DNA of 64,000 nucleotides from Coprinellus micaceus (GCA_951394405.1 OX596345.1:1736001-1800000), one strand, 5' to 3'; positions 1 to 13,201 are shown, counted from the first letter of the stretch. Program-made: numbers and translations. The notes: generated from the letters alone by a model not told the origin.

Positions 1-1799
1 GGGATGACGCCATCATTCTCTACGCGCTAGTCCCAAGACTCCCAACTCACACCTCTGCCCGGTGACCAGGAGGCACCCTGCAAAACCTCGGTCCCCTCAT
101 GTACAACGCGGGGCTAAGCGCCTATCGTTGCCTCTTCCCGTTCCTGTATTTCATTTCCCTCCTTTATCCGCCAGGCCCCAGTGGCGCCCTAGCCCAATCA
201 CTTCCCCTTTTTTTTACCCGGTGAGAACTGAGGTGGGTGTGCTTCGACGTCGCGTCAAAACCCCAATCTTCGAATTCCATAGAAAGTCCCTCGAAACCGG
301 TCTGAACAAGTACAAACTTACATGGCTACACGCATGCCAGACCTTCCGGCTTCTCCTCGCTCCCCGAACGGGCTCTCACACACAATTACCCGACCAATCT
401 TAACTAAACCTTCGAACGCTTACTTGCTTTAATGTTCCGCTTAGAGTGCTCCAACACCTAACCCAAATCTTGCCGCGAAGCGCTCAATTCCGTCCTTCTC
501 GACCAACCTCCGGGGTATGCCGTATGCCCCTCGTCCAGGCTATGGGCTCGTCCACCAATCCCCTCAAAGGTGAATCGGCCGACCAAGGACCGCATAAAAC
601 GCCCGTCAGCCCTCGACTTTAGAAACACCTCTCAATCCCAGCGTCTCAAACTGACAACCCCCAGGATGTAGTACATCCTAACGACAATTGACAAACCCCG
701 AGACTCGAGCTCGAGGGGAGAGCAATGATCGACTGACAGCGGTCTGACCTCGACGTTGAGGAGGGGATAGATCTGAAACGGTGGCACTAACGCCCGTTAC
801 AGTCGAGCGTGTGCCCCTTTGCTCCGGGACGGGAGAAAAGTAAAGTCGCACAAGGACCCCGGTAATTCGAGTGGGTTTAAGCGCTTCACACACGGATATT
901 TAGCGGGCGGGTGGATCCCTCTAAGCTACAAACCCACCTGGTGCGTTGCACAAACTCCCCTTCTGCTCCATACGTCGTCCTACCTACAGCTTTGTATAGT
1001 ATGTTTTGGCATGGCCTTCGCCAATTGAACGAATCAAAGCCTTCTTGATGATGACACTACTTGCGGTCCTGCGGAGTGAAGCTCAGAAGCAGCAGAGCAA
1101 CACCCGGATCCATGTGAAGAAGCTCGGTAACGCAAACTCGGTCTTATGAAAAGACCGTTCGAAACGGCAAACCATGTTTGAACAGACCCACCGAAGAAAT
1201 AATAGAACACCAACCAACGGAATTTCAGAAGACCTGGAGTTCCTCCTAATAGGCTCGTCGAGGTGCGAATGCGAAAGCGTTGTTTCATGCTGTATATAGT
1301 GTACAAGGGGGTATCCAATCTATGTTAATCAAGGAAAAGCGAACAGGATGATGCGGAAACCAATATGCAATGAGTGGACGAAAAGTGAGCGGACGGGTCT
1401 ACGAAGGGACTGTAGAAATACAAGGTGTGCTGTGTGCCTCACAAACACCGCTGGATAGCCCTGGGGGCGACACACCGATCCCATCGTAGCAACGGGGGGC
1501 GAGAGAAGTGTGAATTCCGGTGAGAAGTTGATATGAAGGGAAGACCAGTCCTTTCTGTCCGCGGTGAAGTGGGAAAGTCGGGATGTCAACGGGACGAGAG
1601 TGGACGAAGGCTCGCCGGGGACGACGAATGGGTAGAAGGAAGCCACAGGGATAGAGGCGATGGACACGGATCGGGGCGACTATCAGAGCATAGGTGCTCA
1701 ATGTCGATGCTGAAGACCGGTGGACGATAAGGGATTTTGGGCGCTGGGGCATGAGACGAACAGTCACGGCACCTTCACTGCGGAAGGCGAGGCTGTCGT
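1..1799. other. Intergenic segment at the left edge, no gene supported
   Basis: All reading frames here are short and show no motif or family likeness that I recognise. The right end, from about 1.3 kb, is the 3' flank of the minus-strand seven-TM gene that stops at 1800. Nothing else is supported. Confidence 0.5.
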
Positions 1800-3443
1800 T
1801 CAGTAGGGTGGTCGCTTGAACTCGTTGCTGATTTCCTGCGCTTCTGGATCATATGTATCACCCTTCACTCTGTTGCCAGCCGCGTCGTAGTCGTACTTGT
1901 CCGCTGGGCTATCGAAGGTTTCCATCTGAGAATAAATCGGCCGTTGGTCACCATCGTTTGTCTTCTAGCCATTCTGAAGTTACCTGAACGTGAACGTCAA
2001 CTCCTTCTGACATAACGACTCTAGAAGAAGCAAGCTTGGGAGCACGGCTTCCTTGAGAGCGGAAGGCAAGGGTTGAATTCTGGGTGGTGGTACTAGGATG
2101 AATCGGGAGTTAGGGTCATAAAATGTTGGCCAGTGCGGGAGGACTAACGCGAAACGCTCAACACCGGCCGATGTGAACCTACTCAGTCGGCGTACAACAC
2201 GCAAGGCAACAATCTATCGGACAGGGAGGTCAGTGGCTATCGCTTTGAATAAAACCAGGAGCGTACGGTGGATGCGATAGCTGAGGGAACGTTCGCGATA
2301 ATCGACATGACGGGATTCAAGTTAAGCAGCATGAAGATCTAAAGAAAAGGTCAGGGATGGTTCAAGGCCGAATGGGACCGAGATGCGCTACCGTTGCGAC
2401 CAAGTTTCCGAGGAATCTGCATTGCAAAAGGGGTCAGGATGAAGAGCTGCGACACGCAGGTTGGAGTCACTAACGCAATGAGGAAGTAAATGAGACCATC
2501 ACTGAAGATGAGCTCAACAAGCTTGGATCGTCCACTGTTAGGTTGGAAAAGTTTCCATGCCGTCAACGTGAGGACCACGAAGTCGAAGGACATCGTATAG
2601 ATGAACGTCGCGGCGAGAAGAGTGCTGTTCGTCTCGGTAATAACACATCCTTGACCTGGAATCCATGCAGCCTTGAGGAGAATGCCTAGAGGGTGTAAGT
2701 TACACCGTATATAGGCCGGGCCAAAGTTCGTACCGTGCAGAAGAAGTGACCAATGGCCGAGAATGACGGCCACCAATGGTACGACAATGTACCAGGCTTG
2801 AGACCAGACGGCGATCCTGGGGAGGGTTAGTGTGTTGATAGGGTCGACGAAGACGAAGATCCCTACGTTCGAAGAGAGAGATTGATGCTGGCGAGACCAA
2901 TGGCGGCGTTACCGAAGCACTGATTGAATGTATACAAGCCCTGGCAGTTGATCTCGCTGGAACGACGTTTAGGGCGAGCTAATGATCAGATAGAAAAAAG
3001 GCTCACGTCTTTACGTTCAACGCGATTGCTCTGCCGGAGGTGTAAGCAACAGGGTTGACGAGAAGCAGACAAACGACGTACATTCCAATCAACGCGAAGA
3101 GGAGACAGTATCGGTTCAGGAAGTAGAATATCTGTATCGCCATTAGGCGAGATCCCCAAACGCGGTTCTGCGACCTACCAATGGCCACCGGAATGACTTC
3201 TTGCCAGTGACGTACTGCCAGTCGAAGTCCAACGAGGTGAACCATTCCCATCTGGATACAACTCAGCACTAGATACGACCCCGCCTTGGATAAAATTCAC
3301 GAACATGTAGAGACCGAGGAGGACGTGCATGAACTTGCCGAAGGCGTCTACGAGGCGTGCTCAGCGTTGTCAATGGCTACCTAGGTTGACTTGGACTCAC
3401 CAGCATTCCGACCAATCTCTTCGGGGGATGACCAGTCGACCAT
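1800..3443 (-). CDS. Seven-TM fungal membrane protein, copy 1
   Basis: I rebuilt 13 exons: 3443-3401, 3347-3305, 3251-3179, 3131-3082, 3030-3007, 2956-2867, 2816-2734, 2685-2475, 2416-2392, 2338-2267, 2213-2149, 2092-1984 and 1925-1800. They total 1014 nt and encode 337 residues. The protein starts MVDWSSPEE and has about seven hydrophobic segments between residues 20 and 245. A polar, probably cytosolic tail follows, containing TLAFRS and VHVQMETF. This pattern belongs to a large family of uncharacterised Agaricomycete membrane proteins (DUF6533-like). The function is unknown; a receptor-like role is only a guess. The copy at 7930-9422 aligns along the whole length and confirms most splice sites: exons of 73, 50, 24 and 90 nt match exactly between the copies. 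This copy has four extra introns. Confidence 0.85.
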
Positions 3444-6400
3444 GGCGAGCAGCGGGGTGGTGCACTAGACAGCAATGGAAGGAGCGCGGGGGCGGCGGGG
3501 ATGGTGGAGGCACTGAGGAAAAGCGGTACACGGCGGTAACCCAATTACTTATAGGCCTCGAGGAGGGTATTTTCGCATATGTCACTTGCCTTGTTTGGAC
3601 GGAGCTTCTCCCTGCGAAGATGATGATGCCGATCCCTGCTGGAATCCTGTCACTTTCAACCAAGATCCCTTTTTCCCCGGCGCTGTCGAGGATAGAGATG
3701 GGAACTCGTATGTTTACAACATCCTCAGGGTCGATAAAATATCCATTTTATGCGCCGCCAGGTGATATTGCCGAGCCAGCGCACAATTGTGGGTCCACCG
3801 GGACGAAGCGCCTAGCCTTGACCTCTGCCCCGAGCTAGACTTCGAAACCCCTGACCCGTGCATGTTTAATTGCGTTGCGAGGTGCTGCGATTACCGCTGG
3901 CAGTAAATTGGATGGCGGGGAGTTAGGCGTCGTTTTGAAGGTGATTGTTGTGAGCAAACCTGGCGCCTCGTTGCGTTTAGTCGGCGCGTGAGAGATCAAT
4001 CTACCCTTTTGTGGGAGGCTCCTCAGCCGAAACCTCGGAATATGTTCCACAACTCCCCTCGAGTTCGTGAAGAGGAGTCGACATTTGGGTGCCCTTCAGG
4101 CCACGCAAGCCCCATCTCGAGGAAGGATTGACCTTCGGTTTACGCCACGATCACCCATTACACTCTATGTCTCGTCAATGCGGAGAATGCCAGGTCGGCT
4201 CATCCGTCTGTCGAATTGAATTGGATCGTTCCATGCCGATTGTAGGTAAGAGTAGCTCTCATTCTCTCGTAACTGACCCTCTTTCCCTTGCGTCCCCTTA
4301 GGAGGCTATTGCAGTGGGGCTCTACCTTTGGTCACTGGTGTTCCCAGCCAGCCGCTAGCTCGCCTCGCCTTGGACTTGACTTCTTCCCCTCGTCTCATGT
4401 CTGTCGGACCGCCCTGGAACTGTCAACACCCCGTACCACTGTCAGGCTAGAGTCCCCTGGAAAGAGTATAATATCTTGCTTCGATTTCTCATAAGTATCT
4501 TCTATGTCCGTGATAGTGTTCCTTGCGACTATCTGACACGAGCTGCTACTATTCAACCTGGGCACCCATGTCTTCGGTGTCACCGCAGTTTGGCTGGGAA
4601 TCCATCAGCTTCTGGAGCCTCCAATGCCCTTATTTTCTTTTGCCCACAGTAACTTCCGAAGGCGGTCAGTACCTGGGGAACTGATCCTTTGGTCAATCAT
4701 GAAACTATGTTTCGCCAACTTCGGTTTCTGCGCACATAATTCAAACCAGAGGTACTCGGCGCGGCTGTTCTTGGTCGTTCTCTTCTGCTGCAACTGGGAC
4801 GATATGGGCGACGCGAGCCGCATCGACACGTCTCAAGTCAGGTGTGAGCCGGGGGTAGTAGGTCGCTTTCTCGACCCTATTAATTTTGCCCCAGGATCTA
4901 TTCAAGCGTTTCGTAACTGAGGGTTTGCTCTCGGCTTCAGATCCAACTTTAAGCCTACATCGGAATGAATAGCTTCGTCCTCTATCGTCGCGCTGGGCAT
5001 CGTTGACTTCTATGGGGCGTTCGCCGAGTGATTGCGGTATGCTTTGGACACTAAGGATCGACCTTATCGGAGGAGGTTAGCGCCAGAACCCTATCGGCGT
5101 GTGTAGCTCCACTGCACCTCATCCATAAGGAAGTTCCTCTTTAACAGTTGACTGGTAAGACCGACTTACGAAAGAGTACTATTCTTTCTTTTCTCTAAGG
5201 TTAGGACTTGCCGTACCAAGCATCGTAAACCCTCCGACTCCCGCACCAGTATATACCCTATTTTCATCACTCAAGTTTCAGGTTCCGACTAGGAGGTGGG
5301 TATCCAAGACCACAAACAAGCATCCCAGGACCCTCCTCTCAATTGACGCCACCGCTTATTCCTTTATGAGGCCGCCCCATTGCCCACACAGGATCAGAGC
5401 ACAACATCTTCGCCGACGACCGAAACTCCACGCTGATAGGCATCTTTGTGGCTGCTATTCACCTCATCTCTCGAGGAGCGTGGATATGGGGACTTGCGGT
5501 GTAGGCAAGCAAACAACATGTCTAATCGGTGGTTCCCCTTCTTCATCGATCTATAGTTACTCAATTGACAAACCTCCCGGCTTTCTATCAGAGACCACTC
5601 CACCCGCCCCACCTGACGATGGCGCGAGCAGCGTAGCTCCGTTGGTAGCTGGCGTTGACTCCGCTCAACACCGTAGGTGCTTATTCATTGAAGCTGCCCG
5701 CACAGTCAAGTACCCCAGGCATGCCCTGCCTGAGGCCTGATGGTCGACTTTAATCTGGGTGACCGAGACTCCCACTGGGCTCTGATCTGGAACGTGAATG
5801 GGGCACCGAAAAGGCGCTCGTGGTGCCTATTCTCGAAGGCGCGTTCATCCCGGATCTATCTTCGACCAGGCTAAACAAATGTCAGTGATACCCAATCTGA
5901 ATTGATTCTGTCCTCTTAGAATCAACCATCCTCTGAATCCCGATTCCCGATTCCCGACTCGAATCCCTTCTAACAGTCGAATTTCTGATGTATCCTTGCA
6001 GATCACAATACATCTTCCACAGACTCGATATTCCTCTCGTGACAAGTTCCACCAGAAGATACTCCGCCTGCAATTCAATTCGCAGAAATGCATCCATTTT
6101 GAAACGGTTAGAAGGAGTTTCGACCTATCTTCCTCAGTTCCATGCGTTTCACTGTGCTTCGAACGCATCGCCAATGAGCCAAGGCCCAAAGCACCGACGT
6201 CTCGCGTTGATTCGTAGTCTTCGAGCACTTTCCAGGAAACAGAAGGCTCTGACTTCATAACCCTCGATCGACCTGCGGCCGCCCTGCGTCACCCACACTG
6301 TCCTCCTTCCCCATGCCCACGAAGGAAAGAACACCTTCATCTCGTAAAGGGAATGGTAAAGACGTTGCCACATGTAACCGCAGAGGTTTTCCCGAGCTCT

Positions 6401-7929
6401 ATTAGGCTGCGGCTATCCGCCACAGGAGCATGGAAAAAGATAAGATTAAAAGCTTGGGAGTGGTCTTCGCGGTATGTGAGTGGGCTTTGCTAAGGATCGG
6501 GTTCATCAGAACACCAGGAGAAGAGCCACTTGTCTCGAGCAGTGCGAAAATACTGTCGTGCGGTCTAAGACGAGCAGGCTTAGCGTTCAGCGTCGAACAC
6601 GCGACATGTCTCCTGTTGAAAGGAATGCACGTTTTCAGGTTCCCCGAGATAACTGTATAGTGTATAGAATCGGACCCGCACACAGGCATGTTACAAAACG
6701 CCGCAGAATGTGACATTGAATGCTCAGTTCAAAGTTAACCCTACAACCTATTCATTTCAGGTGACTGTTCGCACCTTTCCATCAGTTTAATAGAACTTAG
6801 GCTCGAGCGTGAACCAGATCTCCCCAAATTCAACGTCGTGGCGCTTTGATGCTACCACCGTTCAGCTCCTGGGAGCCCACTTCATCCTCACGAGAGCAAG
6901 ATCCAGGCTCAGCTCGTCGGCGCTGTCTCTATGCCCGCCGATAGCCCGTCGATGGGCTTCGACAGTGCCTCAATTAGTATGATAGGGGCATCATTCCCTC
7001 AAACGGAGCGCTCAAACGCTCTTCCCGAAATCATGGCGTCGGTTTGCTTGGGCTCGCTCCGCTGATCCGCCAAACGTGAGCGCTAAATGCCCCCGCCTCG
7101 GCGCTTGCGAGTGCACCCGGTCACTCGCAGTGACGTCTGCGTCTGTATGCGTTTCGCCATTCAAAAAGGCGGATCCTCCTCAAATAATACTTCGCGCAGA
7201 TCACGAGGCCTCAGAATTTCCAAAACCAAGCTGTCCTGCTGATCAATGACGAAGCGGGAGGCCGACTGACCGCCCGCGGAAGACGGGTCGCACGATGATC
7301 ATTTGGTATGTTGGGGTCGCGTACATATCACGTACTGTGTGCAATGGGGTCGGAGCGCTGGACCGGCAACACCCACCCCGATTTATCCGTTAAGAACTCG
7401 GTCAAGGCGCTTCCCCTGGATCCTCTTCTATGGATGAGCTCATAGGAACACCCATAGTATTATGTCCTCGGGAACTTCTGATGAGGGCCAGCGCTTCTTG
7501 CTTCCAGTGAGGGGGGGCGTTACAGGTGCTATCCCCACAGTCATCAGAACAACGTTAATCACAACGAAAAGTTTAATAAAGATGAACGGTGTCGCGAATC
7601 CTCCTAATGCGGGTATGTTCGGATTCCCGGAGCGGCTTCAGGGAGCAAAATTGTTACTTTCATTTCCGTCTTTCTCTACGTGGGTGAACCCGAACAAGGT
7701 TGAGCCCGGAGGTCTGTCGCCGTGCAACGTGTCTGATAGACGCTGCGCGAATAGGCTCGTGTTGCCGTGGTTGGTGAGATCGAAACTGTTATGTTGGAAA
7801 GAAAGTCTGAATGCGATAATGATACGGGAAGGTCGAGCTGAAGCGGTCGTTGACGAAGAGGTATTTGATACAAGGAACAAGGAGCCAGGGAAGCACATAG
7901 AGAAACACGAAACATGGGGAACGGGGTGT
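3444..7929. other. 4.5 kb between the two seven-TM genes, no gene supported
   Basis: Many short open frames on both strands, none with a recognisable domain. A short 'DFNL' phrase near 5.74 kb recalls the endonuclease of LINE elements, but the frame breaks at once. A small tandem of the pentamer-like unit ATTCCCG lies near 5938-5960. The last 0.3-0.5 kb is the 3' flank of the second seven-TM gene. Confidence 0.45.
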
Positions 7930-9422
7930 CTACTGGAACGACTGACGCTTGGCGGCCTCAAGATCAACCCTGGACTCAACATCTGTATCACTACCTCCCC
8001 TTCCTTGTGGGTTCTGTACGAATCCAGTTTTCGAATCAATGCCGTAGTTTGCCTCTGCGTGTGTGAAGGTCTCCATCTAAATAATTTGGTAAGTCTGCCT
8101 TTTAGCCAAAGTCAATGGAACAGATGTCATATGAGACTCGCGCACCTGAACATGAACACCCCCGTTCTTAACGACGATCGGCTTCGCCGTTGGGACGCGA
8201 GGGGCCGCCGTGAACTTGTTCTGGGACATCGACTGGCTTCCCTGGCCGGTGTTCCCTGGGTTTGCGAAGTTCTGTAACCTTCGCACGGCGCGGCACGCGA
8301 CAATCTAAACTTAAGAGGTGAGGAGGAGGCCCGGTAAATGAATGCTGGGAAGGGCTTACGGTGCTAAAGACAGCCGCGGGAACGTTGAAGATGATCGACA
8401 TAATCGAGTTGAGGTTCAAGCACATGAACACCGTTGCTATCAGGTTGGCCAAGAATCTGCACACCATGGTCACCATCGAATACAGGAAAATGAGGCGAGA
8501 AGCTCACGCAATAAAGAAGAAGATCAGCCCGTCCTCAAAGATCATCTTCGAGAGCTTGCTCGTCCCCATCGCCCTCACCCCGCTGTTAATCCCCAACAGT
8601 TTGTATGTGTTCACCGACAAGATAACCAAGTCGAAGCACATCGAATAAATGAAGATCGCAGCCAGGATCTTATTATTCGTCTCGACGATCACGCACCCAG
8701 CTCCGTCCACCCAGACCACTTTGAGCTGCGACCCGGCAAGGATGAGAGACCAGTGCCCTAGGATTATGATGATGAGGCCAACGATGATGGTTTTGTTGTG
8801 GGACCAGATCGCCACTCTGCAGTAACGGAAGGAGAGTGGGGTCAATGATGTGAAATGAAATGTCAAAAGTGAAAATACGAACGTCCGAATGGCGAGGTTA
8901 ATACTCGCGAGACCGATGACTGCGTCACCAGCTATCTGGTTGAACGTGTACAAGGGTTGGCAGTCCAGTTGTCTGGGAGGAGGCCATGAGTATGTGACCC
9001 GAGAGGTCGCAAGAAGTGGAAGACATACTTGTCCGAATCCAGTGAGACGGCACTAACACGAGTCAGCTCCACAGACTGTGCATATCGGAAGAAGATGGGG
9101 ACTTACATCATGATCAGCACGACCAAGAGTAGGTATCGATTGGCGAAGTAGAATATCTTGTACGCTGGTCAGCAACGAGGTTGTGAATAGGAGGGAGGAG
9201 CATACGCACCATTGGCCACTTGAATTTCTTCTTCCCCGTGAGGAAGTCCCAGTCGAAGTCCAGCGACATGAACCATTCGTACCTATATCCACAGTCTTGT
9301 CAACATCCAGAGCGTGTTGCAGAAAAATCGACATACGCGTAGAGGCCCAGCAGCGCATGCATAAACTTCACAAACACCCCAGCCTCCTTCTGCAGCTCCT
9401 CCGGAGAGGTCCAGTCAACCAT
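7930..9422 (-). CDS. Seven-TM fungal membrane protein, copy 2
   Basis: Nine exons: 9422-9337, 9282-9210, 9156-9107, 9052-9029, 8972-8883, 8816-8508, 8456-8360, 8304-8146 and 8076-7930. They total 1035 nt (344 residues). The start MVDWTSPEE, the TM core (for example ILGHWSL and the E-T-N stretch after GCV), RAVRRL after the last TM helix and the tail motif VHVQMETF all match copy 1. The linker between RAVRRL and VHVQ has diverged (rich in Q, S and N here). The final intron falls at the same codon boundary, right before METF, in both genes. The protein probably sits in the plasma membrane with a cytosolic C-terminus; that is inferred from hydropathy only. No enzymatic motif is visible. Confidence 0.88.
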
Positions 9423-11026
9423 CTTGCTTTTGCGGAGATCTCGGAGGGGTCGAGGGTCGGTGTAATTGAAACGAAGGGGGAGGAATGAAAAAGAAGGAAT
9501 GAAGGCGTGCCTTCAGCTCGTCGAGTTATATGACCCCAATTAAAGCCAGCGTTTCTCTCGCCCAGTCAAAGCTACTCAAGCTTTAGACTTAGTGGCGGAG
9601 CAGGGTTAATTGGCCTACACAGTACCGAGCGAATAGCGCACGTAAGAGGGCTCGGGGAAGTATCGAGCAGAGAAGGCCAAGGTAAGGGAAGCGGGGACGA
9701 GCTAGGGAAGACGGAAAGCAAAGTCAAGGAAGAGGGTCCGACTGGACCTGGGCTCTTTATCAAGCCTGGGTCTGCCCGACTTCCGAAGGATGAGGATATG
9801 TCAGGATGCGGACGTCAATCCACAAGTGGTTAAGTGCGTCCTTTTTATAACATTGTCCGATGATGGTGGGTGGCAATCATCATAGCCCTGCAAGTCTTCG
9901 GCCTCCGTTATATGAAATTGGGTAGTTAGGGTCTCCGCCCTTCCACAGATTGCTTGTACCTTCTCAATCAGGATGTCCGTAAGTGTGTGACCCTAATCAA
10001 GTCCTCGAAGGGCCTTGCGCTACAGCTACGAAGAATCACACGTCGCGATAATTTGAATTGGTGAAAACCAGACACAGAAGCGTCTACACGCAGACAAATT
10101 GGTAGTGCTTCAGGACGCCTCTTCGTGGGTCAAGGGTGCCAAGTACGAGGTAGGCGTAAACCAAGCCGCGCGGTATCTTGATGCGCAATTGCTTGCTAGA
10201 TAGCGGAGACATTGAAGGTGCCTTTGTCGCCCATAGAGTACCGGTATCGTTGCGCAGGCGGGGACATGGCCACATTGAATAGGCAAGATACTCAAGCGGT
10301 ACGTCTCCTTGTTCTGCTTTGAGCCAAGATACCTTGTGGGGCTCCCCGTTGTCCGCAACGCGGCGAAGACGCTCAGAGTCAATAGACGCCGCCTCCACAA
10401 AGCTTCATCCCTGAGAGGAACGTTGCGATCGTGACCAACTCATCCTCCCGCTTAGCGAGCCGCATTAGAGCCTATGTGCATCGGGTTGTACGGCGAGTCT
10501 GGCCGCTGGTGTTTTCAGGTTGAAAGATTTGAAGCGGTGATGGGGGTTGAAATCGGGTTTCTGCTTTTGGAGATTTGGAGGGAGCCTGCCCGTCGGGGAT
10601 TGCCGGGGTATGTAACCCTCGGCGCCACGATCATCTCCTACTTTTAGCGCCCGAGCAGCCAGTTGGGCGCTCGTTTGTGGGCCTCTTCCCCGGTCGACTT
10701 GGGGATGTCTGGGAGATATCACGGCTCTCCGTTCAGCTCTGATCATCTGTGGGATGGAAATAGAGGTCCTGCTTTAAAATTATTGCATGGCGTGGCTTAA
10801 ATCCTATTGTAATCAAGCTTTAATCCCCCGTCAACGATGGTCATCGGAAGGTTGATTTGCTCAGTCTCTCCTATATGAAGGGGCCAAGTCTGACGATGTA
10901 CCTGTATTTATATATAGGCTCGGAATGACCAATTTCGAACTAGCCCTCTTCGGTACAAGGTCGGGGGTGGGTTCCCAGTTTCGAATCGAGGCCCCCACCC
11001 ATGATAGTGTGGTTCATGGATAACCG
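9423..11026. other. Intergenic region, no gene supported
   Basis: This lies between the start of a minus-strand seven-TM gene and the end of a minus-strand fucosyltransferase-like gene. A minus frame of 104 codons at 10084-10398 has no recognisable motif and no obvious splice partners, so I do not call it. The first few hundred bases should hold the promoter of the seven-TM gene. Confidence 0.45.
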
Positions 11027-12685
11027 TTACCAACCCACTACGCTAGACTCCCCGTCGTTCCAGTCTTCCACCCTCCTGGCCGTCAAAGTGCTAAAAGTCG
11101 AAGACCGTGTCCCAACGAACCCCAGCCCCTGGCTCAGCGCTACCTTGTCCAGGATGATGGGATACCAGTCACCCATCTTATCGGCCGTGCGCTCGGAAGT
11201 GTGGTTGATGTAGTGCCAACCGAGCCGTTGGACTTCGGCCCAGAAGGAGGGGTCTTCTTCATCTGGGGCAGGTGATTTTGAGTCAGTAAGAACCATTGAG
11301 AATAGAGGTATTCTTGGGGAGGAATGTACCTGAAGCGATCAGGACTCGATTGGCAAGGACTCGGAGCTTCTTTTCGAGTCGAACCTGGACGTCTTCGACT
11401 GCCGAAACATACTTGGACAGTGGAATAAAGCAAGGGTACACCTCTCCGGGTGGGCACTGGTACCCAAAATCGCCTCTCCTCACATGCACAGTGATCATGG
11501 GTGGTATGGGATCTCCATCTTCCACCCCCAACGCCCTCCTCACGTACGCCCTCGCCATCTCCACGACCCCTGCATTAAACCTCAGGTGAGTCCCTACTAA
11601 ATTCCACGCAGGGCTCCACCTCTCCTCAAACTCAAACGCCTTCACCCCCGAACTCACGTAATAAAGGAAGTCGAAACAACTCAACCTCTCGTCCTCCGTC
11701 GGGTCGACCCTCTCCCCATATCGACTCTCCAACATGATCGGCTGGCCCTTGCCGTCGGGATGGGGGTGGTTCGGCAATATCAAGGCCGCGAGTGCGCCAA
11801 ATGTCGTGTGCTCGTCGTTCATGTTGGCGTGGTCCAGATAGGCGAAGGAGGGGACGCGAGTATAAGATAGATCGAGCTTGAGTACGTTTTCGGCCTCGAT
11901 GACCGAGGTCGGGAGATGGAAGGAGCGCTGGCGCAGGGACCAGCACCCAAAACTCTCGAGGGAAGGGTCCGATGGGTCAGTATCGTCCAGGACCGTGACA
12001 TTGGGGAAGGGTGTCTTAACGTCGGCCCACTCGAGGATGGGTAAACGCAGTTTGGACCGGAGGTGTGTAAGGTTGAAGATGGTGCTGAAGAGGATGGGTG
12101 GGGCGTCTTCGCCTATAGGATGATCAGGGGTTGGGGAGGAAATGGGGAGGACTGCACTCGCTGATGTGTGCAGTGGGCACGATTGGAGGTATGATGGGTA
12201 TTCGGCCACTGAACATCCCGAGGTAAATTATGTGCATCTGCGGGAGCGGACGTTAGTGTATCGGGATTCGGTGCTGAAGGGGCGAGCGACTGGTTGTACA
12301 TAAGCAATAAATTCATTCGCTGTGAGTTTGGTTAGTGACACGTAAAGGAATGGAAGCTCAAGGACGCACTAAACCCCGAGATTGCGAAGCCAGTCACATA
12401 AAAGCTTTCGTTCCGCAGATTGTCTGCAAAGTTATCAGGTGCATTCGGAACCAGATTTGAAGACAGTATACCTCTCGCGCGTGGAAGGGGGTGAGGGTAC
12501 ATGAGGCTGCTCGAGGTGTCCATCCAAGGCCCGGTAGCCACCAACTCTCTTCGCACCTCCTGCACCCTCCAACGTTCTGGCCACGTCGAGTGAATCGCAT
12601 AGGTCGCAATGGTGAGGAAGGCAACCAATCCAACGCCAGTCCACCGAACACGAGACGCTTTACGAAAAGGAGCGAAGACGCCCAT
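11027..12685 (-). CDS. O-fucosyltransferase-like type II membrane protein, copy A
   Basis: Exons: 12685-12472, 12423-12370, 12319-12300, 12237 to about 12160, about 12115 to 11330, and 11261-11027. A short basic N-terminus (FRKASRVRW) is followed by one TM helix, then a lumenal domain with the cysteine-bearing 'FGCWS' segment and 'SPAWNLVGTHLRF'. It also has the motif HVRRGDF, where GDP-fucose protein O-fucosyltransferases bind the nucleotide sugar. The C-terminal part (DWYPIILDKVALSQGLGFVGT, then STFS) is the usual acceptor/donor end of the fold. It should act in the Golgi or ER. It is a divergent neighbour and paralogue of the gene at 13202-14945. The junction near 12115-12165 is uncertain: the only phase-compatible intron is about 40 nt and has a weak donor, so a small frameshift or sequencing error is possible. 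Confidence 0.82.
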
Positions 12686-13201
12686 CCCGAGGGGCTGAAT
12701 GGGCGCTTACGCCCTAATGACCTCTACTAAGATGAAAGAAGAGGTGAACAGAGGATTAGCCGCCACAACAACTTCCAGGCACCATTCTGGATGTCAGATC
12801 CGCGCCATGAATGATTCAAACGCCGGATGATGCAGCCAAGATGTAGCCTCTCCTCCAAACCTGATGGTAGTGTATGGGCTGCGACGCGGTGAGGGTTAAA
12901 AGTGGTCTGTCTTACTTACATCGACTTAGATCTGGTTCAGAAGGGGACACTTAGGGGATCCAATTCGTCCCCGATGCCCGAGCCGGACCAACATGGTCCA
13001 TGCTGGTCTACCCCCGGAGGACTCGGACTCAGGACCCCGCCACAATCAATTATGCTCATGAATTGACAAAATCGCAAGGAATGCAAAAACTCGTCCCGCG
13101 TCTAGAAGGAGGGATGCACCCTTCTTCAAGTCAACCTGGATCTTCTTCGCGCAGGGCTACGCTGATAGGCCGCAGCAAAATCCTCGAGTTCCTCCTTTGA
13201 C
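12686..13201. promoter_or_regulatory. Shared intergenic promoter region of the divergent fucosyltransferase-like pair
   Basis: These 516 bp separate the start codons of two paralogues transcribed away from each other, so both promoters must lie here. I see no strong TATA box and no long palindrome. That the two genes are co-regulated is only inferred from the arrangement. Confidence 0.5.

Noticed and set aside
5380..5890. Possible LINE endonuclease fragment (DFNL phrase near 5.74 kb)
   Set aside because: Only one short phrase matches. Flanking frames are interrupted and no reverse transcriptase motif occurs nearby.
7462..8277. Plus-strand open frame of 271 codons
   Set aside because: It overlaps the last two exons of the minus-strand seven-TM gene, whose exon joins are confirmed by a paralogue. 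No motif in the plus frame.
10940..10990. tRNA T-arm-like TTTCGAATC
   Set aside because: The stem bases do not pair and no acceptor, D or anticodon arm can be drawn around it.
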